Shown: positions 1 to 9,137 of the stretch, in pieces
Layout: each line of letters opens with the position of its first letter
How positions within the stretch are numbered: position 1 is the first letter of the stretch
Assembly: GCA_964624475.1 (NCBI GenBank)
Contig: CAZUYC010000035.1
Location: 10,627-74,626 of the forward strand
Direction of reading: 5' to 3'
DNA: 64,000 bases
From: CAZUYC01 sp964624475
GTDB lineage: Bacteria; Myxococcota_A; UBA9160; SMWR01
Notes under the pieces: model-generated
The model's database searches: none
Told to the model about the DNA's origin: nothing
Seen by the model: the letters and a program-made list of their open reading frames with translations, nothing else
Position numbers and translations under genes: made by a program

Positions 1-996
1 GAAGAGCGTCCTGTGACCCGTCATCTTGCGCAGGGCCGGGCGGACGAACTCCTCGAAGGTGACCATCGCCGAGACGGGGTTGCCCGGGAGCCCGAAGACG
101 AGCGCGCCCGCCGCGCCGAGGCGGCCGAAGGCGAGCGGGTAGCCCGGCTTGATCTGCACGCCCCAGAAGCGGAGCTCGCAGCCGAGCCGGGTCAGGACGT
201 CGCGCACGTGGTCGCGGTCGCCGACCGAGACGCCCGCGGAGCTCACGATCACGTCCGCCCGCAGCCCGCCGCGGAAGCGCTCCAGGAGATCCTCCGGAGT
301 GTCGCGCGCGATCCCGAGATAGACCGGCTCCGCGCCGACCTCGCGGCACTGGGCCGAGAGCGTATACGAGTTCGACGAGACGATGCGCCCGCCCGCGACG
401 TCGCCGTCGGGCTCGACGAGCTCGTCGCCGCCCGAGAGGATCGCGACCCGCGGCCGCTGGTGCACCGCGACGACGCCGCGCCCGAGCGACGCGAGCATCC
501 CCGCCTCGGCGGGTCCGATCACGCGGCCGGGCTCGAGCACGACCTGGCCGATCTCCACGTCCTCGCCCGCGTCGCGGACGTTCTCGCGCTCTTTGGGGCA
601 GAGCGGGATGCTCACGCGCTCGCCCCGCCGCAGCACGTCCTCCTGGCGCACCACCGCATCCGCGCCGGCGGGGAGCGGGGCGCCGGTCAGGATGCGCGCG
701 GCGTCGCCGGGCGCGAGCGGCGGCGGGGGTGCGCCGCCGGCCGGGACCTCGAACGCGACCCGGAGCTCGACCGGCTGCGCGCGGCTCGCGGCGGCGAGGT
801 CCGCAAGCCGCACCGCGTAGCCGTCCATGGCGGAGTTGTCCGCGGGCGGGAGGCGACGCCCGGAGACGATCGGCTCGGCCAGCACCCGGCCCTGGGCGGC
901 GCGCACGTCGACCGTCTCGGGAGCGAGCGCGACGGTCTCGTCGAGCACGGCCGCGAGCGCCTGCGAGGCCGGGAGGTCGGTGCGCACGCCGTGCAC
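1..996 (-). CDS. moeA: Molybdopterin molybdenumtransferase (3' end outside window)
   Basis: MoeA inserts molybdate into adenylylated molybdopterin in the cytoplasm, the last step of molybdenum cofactor assembly. The reading frame shows the N-terminal PADNSAMDGYAVR signature (about residues 47-59) and, near the window edge, GLPGNPVSAM, the MoeA C-terminal loop. About 332 codons are visible against roughly 400 usual, so the gene runs off the left edge. The start is uncertain: GTG at 996 is the simplest choice, and an in-frame TTG at 1032 is possible. It is divergent from dusB across a spacer of about 240 bases that carries GC-rich repeats. No other cofactor-synthesis gene is visible. Confidence 0.9.
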   Translation of the reverse strand, partial: MHGVRTDLPASQALAAVLDETVALAPETVDVRAAQGRVLAEPIVSGRRLPPADNSAMDGYAVRLADLAAASRAQPVELRVAFEVPAGGAPPPPLAPGDAARILTGAPLPAGADAVVRQEDVLRRGERVSIPLCPKERENVRDAGEDVEIGQVVLEPGRVIGPAEAGMLASLGRGVVAVHQRPRVAILSGGDELVEPDGDVAGGRIVSSNSYTLSAQCREVGAEPVYLGIARDTPEDLLERFRGGLRADVIVSSAGVSVGDRDHVRDVLTRLGCELRFWGVQIKPGYPLAFGRLGAAGALVFGLPGNPVSAMVTFEEFVRPALRKMTGHRTLF

Positions 997-1086
997 CTTA
1001 CCCAGCGGAATCCTGCGGCGGTAGTCGCGCAAGCGATCCTTGCGGGGGCCCGCACTCCGCTCGCAGGCCCGGCAGGGCCTGCCTTC

Positions 1087-1134
1087 GCTCGCCTTCGGCT
1101 CGCCGCGCGCTCCGCTTGCGGCTCGCTGCGCGGC
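1087..1134. repeat. GC-rich 24-base repeat, diverged copies
   Basis: Positions 1087-1110 match the 24-base repeat found at 46901 and 46965 with two mismatches, and 1111-1134 is a more diverged second unit in tandem. It lies in the spacer between divergent moeA and dusB. The shared core reads GGCTCGC followed by (T/C)GCGCGC. The function is unknown. Dispersed intergenic repeats of this kind are seen elsewhere in the window. Confidence 0.55.
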
Positions 1135-1235
1135 CGCTTCCCGCGGCCTTGCCTCGACTCCCCCGGCGGGCATCGCTACCTTGCTCAAGAATTAGGCACT
1201 TCCGCGGCTTCGCAGGCCGCCCTCCCGAGGCGCCC

Positions 1236-2252
1236 GTGAGCGCTCCGAAACACGGCCGGCCCGAGATCCGCCCGATCGCGCTGCGCGGGCTCACGTTGGC
1301 GAACAACCTCGTGATGGCGCCGCTCGCCGGCGTCTCGAACCTCCCCTTCCGATTGATCGCCCGCGAGGCCGGCGCAGCCCTCGCCTTCACCGAGACGGTG
1401 AGCGCGAAGGGGCTCGTGAACGGGGGGCGGAAGACCTGGAGCCTGCTCGAAACCTCGCCGCGCGAGGCGCCGATCGCGTTCCAGCTCTTCGGCGGCGAGC
1501 CCGACGTGCTCGGCGAAGCCTGCCGCCGGCTGGCGGAGAGCGGGGCCGTCTGGATCGACCTGAACGTCGGCTGCCCGGTCAAGAAGTTCATCAAGAACGG
1601 CGCCGGGTCGGCGCTGCTCTGCGATCTCCCGCGCGCGGCCGCGGTGATCCGCGCGATGCGCGCCGCCTTCCCGGGGATCCTCTCGGTCAAGATGCGCGCC
1701 GGCTGGGCCGCGGCGTCGCTCGTCGCGCCCGAGCTCGCGCGCATCGCCGTGGCCGAGGGGGCCGAGCTCCTCTCCGTGCACGGGCGCACGCGCGAGCAGC
1801 AGTACACGGGCCTCGCGGACCGCGGCCTGATCCGCCGCGTGGTCGAGGCGGTCCCCGGGACGCCGGTCCTCGGGAACGGCGACGTCGTCCGGCCCGAGGA
1901 CGCCTTCGCGATGCTGCGCGAAACCGGCGCCGCCGGCGTCATGATCGGGCGCGGAGCGATCGGGAACCCCTGGATCTTCGCGCAGATCCTGGAGCTCGCG
2001 CAGGGAGGAGCGGCCCGCGAGCCGGGGCCCGGCGAACGGCTCGCGACGATCGAGCGCCACGTGGCGCTCCTGGAGCGCTGCTTCCCGGACCGCCGCTCCC
2101 TCGGCGCGAATCTCAAGAAGTACGTATCGGCCTACGCGAAGGGGCTGCCCGGCAGCGCCGCGTTCCGCCAGGCGGCGCTCGGGTCCGACGATGCGGACCG
2201 CATCCTCGAGCTCACCCGGGACTTCTTCGCGGGCGCGGCGCGGGCGGCCTGA
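1236..2252 (+). CDS. dusB: tRNA-dihydrouridine synthase, DusB/NifR3 family
   Basis: Flavoenzyme that reduces uridines in the tRNA D-loop to dihydrouridine. The protein is 338 aa from GTG 1236, close to the family length. MAPLAGVSNLPFR opens the TIM barrel. LNVGCPVKKFIKNGAGSAL carries the catalytic Cys113, and SVHGRTREQQY plus IGRGAIGNPWIF complete the FMN and substrate site. An open frame extends far upstream but has no Dus homology there, so GTG 1236 is preferred. It is followed five bases later by a NtrB-type kinase, reproducing the nifR3-ntrB-ntrC order known from alphaproteobacteria. Co-transcription with the next four genes is likely from spacing. Confidence 0.93.
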   Translation: MSAPKHGRPEIRPIALRGLTLANNLVMAPLAGVSNLPFRLIAREAGAALAFTETVSAKGLVNGGRKTWSLLETSPREAPIAFQLFGGEPDVLGEACRRLAESGAVWIDLNVGCPVKKFIKNGAGSALLCDLPRAAAVIRAMRAAFPGILSVKMRAGWAAASLVAPELARIAVAEGAELLSVHGRTREQQYTGLADRGLIRRVVEAVPGTPVLGNGDVVRPEDAFAMLRETGAAGVMIGRGAIGNPWIFAQILELAQGGAAREPGPGERLATIERHVALLERCFPDRRSLGANLKKYVSAYAKGLPGSAAFRQAALGSDDADRILELTRDFFAGAARAA

Positions 2253-2257
2253 ACGCC

Positions 2258-3327
2258 TTGGCGCGCGACCTCGCCGGCGTGCTCGACGCGGTCCTCGCGG
2301 GGGTCGTCGTCCTCGACGCGGCGGGTCGCGTCGAGCTCATGAACACCGCTGCATGTCGGATCCTCGAGACCTCCGACGAATCGGCGCGGGGGCTCCCGCT
2401 CGCGCGCCTGCTCGGCGCGGAGCACGCGGTGGTGCGGCTCGCGCGCAGCGTGCTCGCGAGCGGGGGCTCGGCGGTCGTGAACGCCTGCCCGGTGGAGCGC
2501 CGGCTCGAGCCGAACCTCTCGGTCGACGTGGCCGCGTCGCCGCTCTTCGACGACAGCGGCCGCGTGGACGGGGCCGCGCTCGTGCTGCGCGACATCACGC
2601 TGCGCCAGGGTCTCCAGGGGCTCGTCGCGGAGCGCGAGACGCTCCAGGCCTTCGGCCGGATCGCCGCGGGCGTGGCGCACGAGGTGAGGAACCCGCTCGG
2701 CGGGATCCGCGGCGCCGCCGAGATCCTCGCCTCGCGGGCGAGCGACGCCAAGACCCTCGATGCCGCGGAGCTGATCGTACGCGAGGTCGACCGCATCGCG
2801 GCCCTCGTCGACGACCTCATGGTCTTCACGCACGGCGAGCTGCGCCTGGCAAAGATGAACGTGCACCGCGTGATCGACGACGTGCTCGCCCTCGCCGCCC
2901 ACGACCGGCTGGCCCAGGGAATCGAGTTCGAGCGCCATTACGACCCCTCGATCCCGGAGATCGAGGCCGACGCCGGCCGCCTCCGGCAGGTGGTGCTGAA
3001 CCTCGTGCGCAACGCGCTCCAGGCGATGGAGGGCCGGGGTCGGCTCGCGGTCGCGACGCGCATGACCCTCGATCACCGCCTGCGCGGGCCCGCCGGCGAG
3101 CCGATCCCGATGCTGGCGATCGAGGTGCGCGACAGCGGTCCTGGGTTCCCTGCGGAGGCGCTCGACCAGCTCGCGACGCCCTTCTTCAGCACGCGGCCCG
3201 GCGGCACCGGCCTCGGCCTCGCCGTATCGAGGCACTGGGTGGCGCGCCACGGCGGCTCGCTCCAGCTCGGGAGCGCGCCCGGCGCCGGCGCGCGGGTGCG
3301 CGTGGTGCTCCCGCTGCGGCCCGTGCG

Positions 3328-3331
<4 letters not shown>
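2258..3331 (+). CDS. ntrB: NtrB-type PAS sensor histidine kinase
   Basis: Cytoplasmic two-component kinase of the GlnL/NtrB group, 357 aa, with no transmembrane segment. An N-terminal PAS-like sensor (about residues 5-115) is followed by the H-box GVAHEVRNPLGGIRGA with phospho-acceptor His141. An N-box (LNLVRNALQAM) and the ATP lid DSGPGFP and GGTGLGLAVS complete the HATPase. Translation begins at TTG 2258, five bases after the dusB stop, and the stop codon overlaps the GTG of the downstream response regulator. Order and architecture suggest it phosphorylates that regulator. Whether it senses nitrogen status as in enterics cannot be read from sequence, because no glnA or PII gene is in view. 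Confidence 0.87.
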
Positions 3332-4748
<1,417 letters not shown>

Positions 4749-4752
<4 letters not shown>

Positions 4753-5414
4753 CGCAAGGCGCGTTCCGCCCGGCGGCCGCGCGCCTGCGCGGGCTCCACG
4801 TGCTCGCGGACGACGACCCGCGCTGGGGCCGCGATCCCGTCGAGCAGGCGCGCGCGGCCTGCGCCGGCGGCGCCGCCGTGGTGCAGCTGCGCGCGAAGCG
4901 CGCGACGGACCGCGAGGCGCTGGCCTGGGCCGAGGCGCTGCGCGAGCTCACGCGGCGCGCCGGGGCGCTCTTCCTCGTGAACGACCGCTTCGACCTCGCC
5001 CTCGCCGCGGAGGCCGACGGCGTCCACCTAGGCCAAGAGGACCTCCCGCCCGCCCGCATCCCCGCGCCGCTCCGGGAGAGGCTCGTGGTCGGACGCTCGA
5101 CCCACACGCTCGCGGAGGCCCGCGCGGCGCGCGCGGAGCCGGTCGACTACGTCGCCTTCGGCCCCGTCTTCGCCACCACCTCGAAGGACTCGCCGCATGC
5201 GGCGCGAGGTCTCGAGATGCTCGGCGAGGCCGCCGGGATCGTGGCCCCGCTCCCGCTCGTCGCGATCGGCGGCATCCACGCCGGGAACGCAGCCGCGGTG
5301 ATCGCGGCGGGAGCCGCCGCCATCGCCGTGATCTCGGCGGTGGCCGGCGCGGACGATGCGGAGGCCGCGGCGCGCGAGCTCGCGCGAGCGGTCGCCGGGG
5401 CGCGGGGCGCGTGA
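4749..5414 (+). CDS. thiE: Thiamine-phosphate synthase
   Basis: ThiE condenses HMP-pyrophosphate with the thiazole phosphate to give thiamine monophosphate. The 221-aa TIM-barrel protein shows VVQLRAKRATDREAL (pyrophosphate binding), LFLVNDRFDLALAAEADGVHLGQEDLP (split here as a continuous family block at about residues 76-100) and FGPVFATTSK. The length is typical. GTG 4749 overlaps the ntrC stop by four bases, so it is translated as part of the regulatory operon, an unusual companion for ntrC. No TPP riboswitch-like structure is possible in the zero-length spacer. The HMP kinase partner thiD lies separately at 34.3 kb. Confidence 0.92.
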
Positions 5415-6640
5415 CGGATCCCGGCGCGCGGGTCGTCTCGGCTCTCGGCTTCGTGGCGATGATCGCGATCGGATGGCTCTTCTCGTCCGATCGCCGCCGC
5501 TTCCCGTGGCGGACCGTCGCCTGGGGCTCGGCGCTGCAGCTCGCCCTCGCGGTCGTGCTGCTGCGGACCGCGGTGGGCGAGGCCTTCTTCCGGGGCATGA
5601 ACCGGGGCGTCGCGACCTTCATCTCCTACGTCGACGCCGGGGTCCGCTTCGTCTTCGGCGCCCTCGTCGACACGGGCTTCTCGATCGTCGTGAACGTGCT
5701 CCCGATCATCGTCTTCATGGGGAGCCTCTTCGCGATCCTCTACCACCTGCGGATCCTCCAGCGCGTGGTGGACGCGCTGGCCCGGCTCCTCTCGCGCACC
5801 ATGGGCACCTCGGGCGCGGAGAGCCTCGCCGCCGTCGCGAACGTCTTCCTCGGCATGACCGAGGCGGCGCTCGTCGTGCGCCCCTACCTGGAGCGGATGA
5901 CCCGCTCGGAGCTCTTCGCGTTGATGACGACCGGGATGGCGAGCGTCGCCGGCTCGGTGCTCGTCGCCTACGTGGGGATGCTCGGCGCCGAGTACGCGGG
6001 CCATCTCGCCACCGCGAGCCTGCTCTCGGCGCCCGCCGGCCTGCTGCTCGCGAAGGTGATGGTGCCCGAGACGGGCGACCCCGAGACGACGACGGCCCAC
6101 CACGCACCGATCGAGGTCTCCTCGGTGAACGTGATCGACGCCGCGGCCCAGGGCGCGATCGCGGGCCTGCGCCTGGCCGCCTACGTCGGCGCGCTGCTCG
6201 TCGCCTTCGTCGCGCTCGTCGCGCTGCTGAACGACGCCCTCGCCTCCGCAGGCGCGCTCGTCGGCCTCCCGGGCCTCAGCATGCAGCGCCTGCTCGGCTG
6301 GCTCCTCGCCCCGCTCGCCTGGCTGATGGGCGTCCCCTGGCACGACGCCGCGCAGGTCGGCGCCCTGCTCGGCGTGAAGACCGTGCTGAACGAGTTCATC
6401 GCCTACCAGGAGCTCGGCGCCCTGATCCACGCGGGCGCCCTCTCCGAGCGCTCCGCCCTGATCGCCTCCTACGCCCTCTGCGGCTTCGCCAACTTCGGCT
6501 CCCTCGCGATCCTCCTCGGCGGCATCGGCGGCCTCGCCCCCGGGCGCCGCCCCGAGGTCGCAAGCCTCGGCCTCCTCTCGATCCTCGCCGGCTCCCTCGC
6601 GAGCTTCATGACCGCGTGCGTGGCGGGGATCTTCGTGTAG
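5411..6640 (+). CDS. Concentrative nucleoside transporter, NupC/CNT family
   Basis: Inner-membrane cation-coupled nucleoside symporter, 409 aa with about ten hydrophobic segments. Family blocks are visible: GMTEAALVVRPYLERMT (counterpart of the NupC substrate-site hairpin), GVKTVLNEFIAYQEL, and YALCGFANFGSLAILLGG. GTG 5411 overlaps thiE by four bases, making it the last gene of the dusB operon. A spacer of nearly 770 bases follows. The substrate (pyrimidine or purine nucleosides) cannot be decided from these motifs. Confidence 0.9.
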   Translation: MTDPGARVVSALGFVAMIAIGWLFSSDRRRFPWRTVAWGSALQLALAVVLLRTAVGEAFFRGMNRGVATFISYVDAGVRFVFGALVDTGFSIVVNVLPIIVFMGSLFAILYHLRILQRVVDALARLLSRTMGTSGAESLAAVANVFLGMTEAALVVRPYLERMTRSELFALMTTGMASVAGSVLVAYVGMLGAEYAGHLATASLLSAPAGLLLAKVMVPETGDPETTTAHHAPIEVSSVNVIDAAAQGAIAGLRLAAYVGALLVAFVALVALLNDALASAGALVGLPGLSMQRLLGWLLAPLAWLMGVPWHDAAQVGALLGVKTVLNEFIAYQELGALIHAGALSERSALIASYALCGFANFGSLAILLGGIGGLAPGRRPEVASLGLLSILAGSLASFMTACVAGIFV

Positions 6641-6726
6641 CTCGGCGCTCTCGCGAGTGCCTGAGCCGCCGCTTCGCACCCCGTGGTGTGCGCACCGCAG
6701 CGTTTCGAGAACATCGCGAGTTTCAA

Positions 6727-6776
6727 GTTCGCAGGTCGTGACCTCATCCGTCACGCGATCGTGTCAACCTGCGAAC
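6727..6776. repeat. Nested inverted repeat (10-base outer, 6-base inner arms)
   Basis: Outer arms GTTCGCAGGT (6727-6736) and ACCTGCGAAC (6767-6776) are perfect complements. Immediately inside the left arm, CGTGAC (6737-6742) pairs with GTCACG (6750-6755) around a seven-base loop. The structure could be a recombination site, an operator or a folded RNA. It lies 87 bases past the transporter stop, so a transcription-termination role is possible, but no T-tract follows. Confidence 0.6.
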
Positions 6777-7098
6777 GGTGGCGAGGCGTCCGCGCCAGCT
6801 GGCTCTCGACCTGCGGTCCCCTCCTCGTTGGGACGGGCGGCGCGACGGCACCGGCCGTAGGCCCGGGCCGAGCCCTCGTGCCCCCCCATCGCCGTCGCCC
6901 GCCCCTCGCGGCCCGCTTCCCGTGCCACGTGACGCTCAAGGTCCGCCCCGAGATCCCAGACCCACTCACCCTCGCCTCCGAGCTCGGTCTGCTCGCCGCC
7001 CTCGAGGCCGTCCTCGATGTGACCCTGCGCACCCTCGAGACCCGCGAGCGCCACCAGCAGCGCCGTGGTGCAGGCCCGCTCCACCCCTGGAGCGCACC

Positions 7099-7225
7099 GT
7101 TCCCGAAACGTCGGGGTCTCCCTCACCAGGGCCCTTCCCGAGGCGTCGCGCCCTGCCCCGGGGGTACGACCGTTCCCGAAGTGTCGGTCCCCCCTCCCAA
7201 GGACGAAGGCGTCCCGAAACGTCGG
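7099..7225. repeat. Four-unit short direct repeat, period 35-38 bases
   Basis: A 16-base unit related to GTTCCCGAAACGTCGG occurs at 7099-7114, 7134-7149, 7172-7187 and 7210-7225, so the spacing is 35, 38 and 38 bases. Units 1 and 4 are nearly identical and units 2 and 3 are diverged. Each unit contains a CCGA-N4-TCGG half-palindrome, although unit 2 has lost the symmetry. An inverted piece (TTTCGGGAACGGG) follows near 7258. The pattern suggests binding sites or a decayed repeat rather than CRISPR. Confidence 0.6.
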
Positions 7226-7409
7226 CTACCTCTATTCTTCCTGAAAGAGAGAAGACATTTTCGGGAACGGGGGACGGGGCACAAGCGCCCCTGCCCACCC
7301 AATCGCCGTCTCAAGTAGGCAGCCAACGTGCAGCTGCCGTGCAACAGCGTCGCAGTTACTCAAGTGACCAGCGGCGTAGCCCGACTATCGTTTTCGGGAG
7401 GGATGGGCC

Positions 7410-8471
7410 GTGGAACATATTCGGCGGGGCTCAAAAAGTAAGACACCTTCGTTTCTCTCGACCGTAGCCTGCTCGGTGCTGGCTGTTCCTCTCACAGCTT
7501 GCATGTCAATTACCCCAGCCTCTAAGCCGATTCTAGAGCGAGCGACTCGGCCGGTCTTCGACGCGGTTTCAGTGGTGGGCCTCGGTTTCCGCGACGAGCG
7601 GCTTTCCAGCCGAACAGAAGCATCGGCCGTCGCCTACGGGTCATCAGTCGCGATCGCAAGCCTCGGCGGTATCAGTGGCAGTGCCGCGGGCAGTAGCTTC
7701 GGTAGTGCGGCGGGCTCATCTAGAACCTTCAAGTCCTTTGAGAACCGCGAACTCCAAGAACAGCTTCGCCACTCGTTGGAGGAATCAGGCATTACACGAC
7801 GGGTGGTAGCGGATGCACCAATCAGAATCGAGGGGAGCTTCGGGGCCGAAGCAGACACGGGAGCGGGTCGTATCCTCTTCAACATTGTCAACACGATTCC
7901 GCTGCTGGGTATGTTCCCGTACCTCGGATCGACGCGCGCTATAGTGAACCTACGCGTCTATCACAACGATGAACTTCTAGGTGCGTGGCAGGGTACCGGG
8001 AGGTCAAACTGGTCCAGATCCTTCCTTTTCACGCCAGGCTTCGCTCTCGGAGGCGAGATCACTGAGATACGCAATCGCGCGATGGTAGTTGCGGGGCACC
8101 TCGCCGCTCGGGATGCGGTGGCCCAGATGGCTAACCACGCAGACCAGCTAGCAGGGATTCTTCGGCAGCGCGGGCCTGGGCCCTATGCGTCAGGGGATGC
8201 ACCGGCCATGCATACACCCAAGAAGGAGACATCTCTGTGCGAGCACCGCTGGGCCACCGATAGAAGCCGGCGGGATCGTTGCCTGAGAGAGCAGCGCGAT
8301 GCCTTCAGGCGGCTGGGACCAACTATTGCACGTGTAAAGGCTTCTCCATCCGCCGAAGAATCAAAAGCGCTTCGCAGGTGCTACAGCACTGCGCAACTCG
8401 CGCACGGAACTGACTGGGAGATGCTCGAGAGCTGTTATCTGCCGCAGCCGGCTGCGCCTGCACGATACTAG
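7410..8471 (+). CDS. Hypothetical lipoprotein, atypical base composition
   Basis: 353 aa starting at GTG 7410, preceded by GGGAGGGA at good spacing. The N-terminus has basic residues, a hydrophobic stretch and a lipobox VPLTAC, with Cys31 as the lipidation site, so it is probably membrane-anchored. A Ser/Gly/Ala-rich segment (about 75-110) precedes a mixed region, and the C-terminal third has several cysteines. I do not recognise the family. Codon use differs sharply from the neighbours: a line counted within the gene (8341-8400) has 34 of 60 G+C. Together with the truncated gene and tmRNA scar just downstream, this suggests acquired DNA. Confidence 0.72.
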   Translation: MEHIRRGSKSKTPSFLSTVACSVLAVPLTACMSITPASKPILERATRPVFDAVSVVGLGFRDERLSSRTEASAVAYGSSVAIASLGGISGSAAGSSFGSAAGSSRTFKSFENRELQEQLRHSLEESGITRRVVADAPIRIEGSFGAEADTGAGRILFNIVNTIPLLGMFPYLGSTRAIVNLRVYHNDELLGAWQGTGRSNWSRSFLFTPGFALGGEITEIRNRAMVVAGHLAARDAVAQMANHADQLAGILRQRGPGPYASGDAPAMHTPKKETSLCEHRWATDRSRRDRCLREQRDAFRRLGPTIARVKASPSAEESKALRRCYSTAQLAHGTDWEMLESCYLPQPAAPARY

Positions 8472-8473
8472 AA

Positions 8474-8841
8474 CTAGGCGAGCACCGCCTCCAGCACGCA
8501 GAGCGTCGCCGCCGTCGGCACCACTCGCCGCAGGCGCAGTCCGGCGGCGGCGAAGAGATCCCGGAACTCGACGCGCGTGCGCTCCTTGCCGCGCAGCAGC
8601 GTGAACATGTTGAGGTCCATCAGCTTGCCGCGATCCGGAGCATTGCCCCGCGGAATCACATGATCGGCCACCAGCACGCGACCGCCGGGCGCCATCGCCC
8701 CGCGGCAGTGGCGCAGGATCTGTAGACAACGTTCGTCGTCCCAGTCGTGCGGGATGTACTTCATCAGGTAGCCGTCCGCGCCGGCCGGCACCGAGGCGAA
8801 GAAGTCGCCACCCACCACCTCGACGCGCTCGCGCACGCCCG
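8474..8841 (-). pseudogene. Truncated duplicate of the 14.2-kb methyltransferase gene
   Basis: The frame encodes about 120 residues matching the C-terminal third of the intact methyltransferase at 14202-15266, including HDWDDERCLQILRHCRGAM and the end LEAV(L/R)A. From about 8534 to 8841 the DNA is almost identical to 14262-14574. The first 60 bases, at the 3' end of the gene, are more diverged. Similarity stops abruptly after CGCACGCCCGG at 8841, and the SAM-binding and dimerisation parts are absent, so it cannot be a working enzyme. One visible change is Leu to Pro before HDWDD. It lies two bases from the end of the lower-GC lipoprotein gene. Confidence 0.9.
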
Positions 8842-8977
8842 GTCAACTCGGAGTTCGCGGGGCCCTGCGCGTTTCCGGCCACCAGGACGAGGGGCAGCGG
8901 CGCCCAAGCCCACCGAGCGGATCCCCAGGGAGTTATTGATGGTGCACCTGCTGCGGTGCCTGGGTGAACTGCGTCTG

Positions 8978-9012
8978 CTCGGACGCGGGTTCGCTTCCCG
9001 CCGCCTCCACCA
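8978..9012 (+). other. tmRNA (ssrA) 3'-end fragment, probable integration scar
   Basis: The segment reads CTCGGACGCGGG, then TTCGCTT, then CCCGCCGCCTCCACCA. It is the T-arm (perfect five-base-pair GCGGG/CCCGC stem), acceptor 3' strand and CCA end typical of bacterial ssrA, differing from the form I know only at one loop base (TTCGCTT for TTCGATT). No tmRNA body precedes it, so the gene is not here. Integrases commonly use the ssrA 3' end as attachment site and leave such a duplicate. The adjacent lower-GC gene and truncated methyltransferase fit an eroded element. No integrase gene remains in view. Confidence 0.75.
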
Positions 9013-9137
9013 TTTCATCAGACGTCCAGAATCCATTGCTGCGGCTCAGGACCACGAGATCCCGAGCGCAAGGGTCTCGCGGTGGAGAAGGCAGCGCACC
9101 TCCTTCGCCTGCTCCGATGAATCAGATGAGATGGGCT

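Larger units (their letters stand above)
6641..7409. other. Long intergenic spacer with palindrome and repeat array
   Basis: No convincing gene is seen in these 769 bases. Several open frames of about 90-230 codons exist on both strands, but they are arginine/proline-rich, lack family motifs and overlap one another. The spacer holds a 50-base dyad at 6727-6776, a four-unit direct repeat at 7099-7225, and a lower-GC stretch just before the next gene. A purine-rich GGGAGGGA lies next to the GTG start at 7410. Confidence 0.5.

Noticed and set aside
13..1239. Plus-strand open frame of 408 codons opposite moeA
   Set aside because: Histidine/arginine/glutamate-rich antisense frame with no motifs; the minus strand encodes clear MoeA signatures.
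6764..7126. 120-codon minus-strand frame in the 6.6-7.4-kb spacer
   Set aside because: No ribosome binding site, no recognisable motif, and the direct repeats cross it; likely a chance frame.
7099..7225. CRISPR-like array
   Set aside because: Only four short, diverged 16-base units with related rather than unique spacers, and no cas genes in the window.
8842..8977. Remaining coding sequence between the truncated methyltransferase and the tmRNA fragment
   Set aside because: Short overlapping frames only; no similarity to the missing methyltransferase part or to a tmRNA body was seen.
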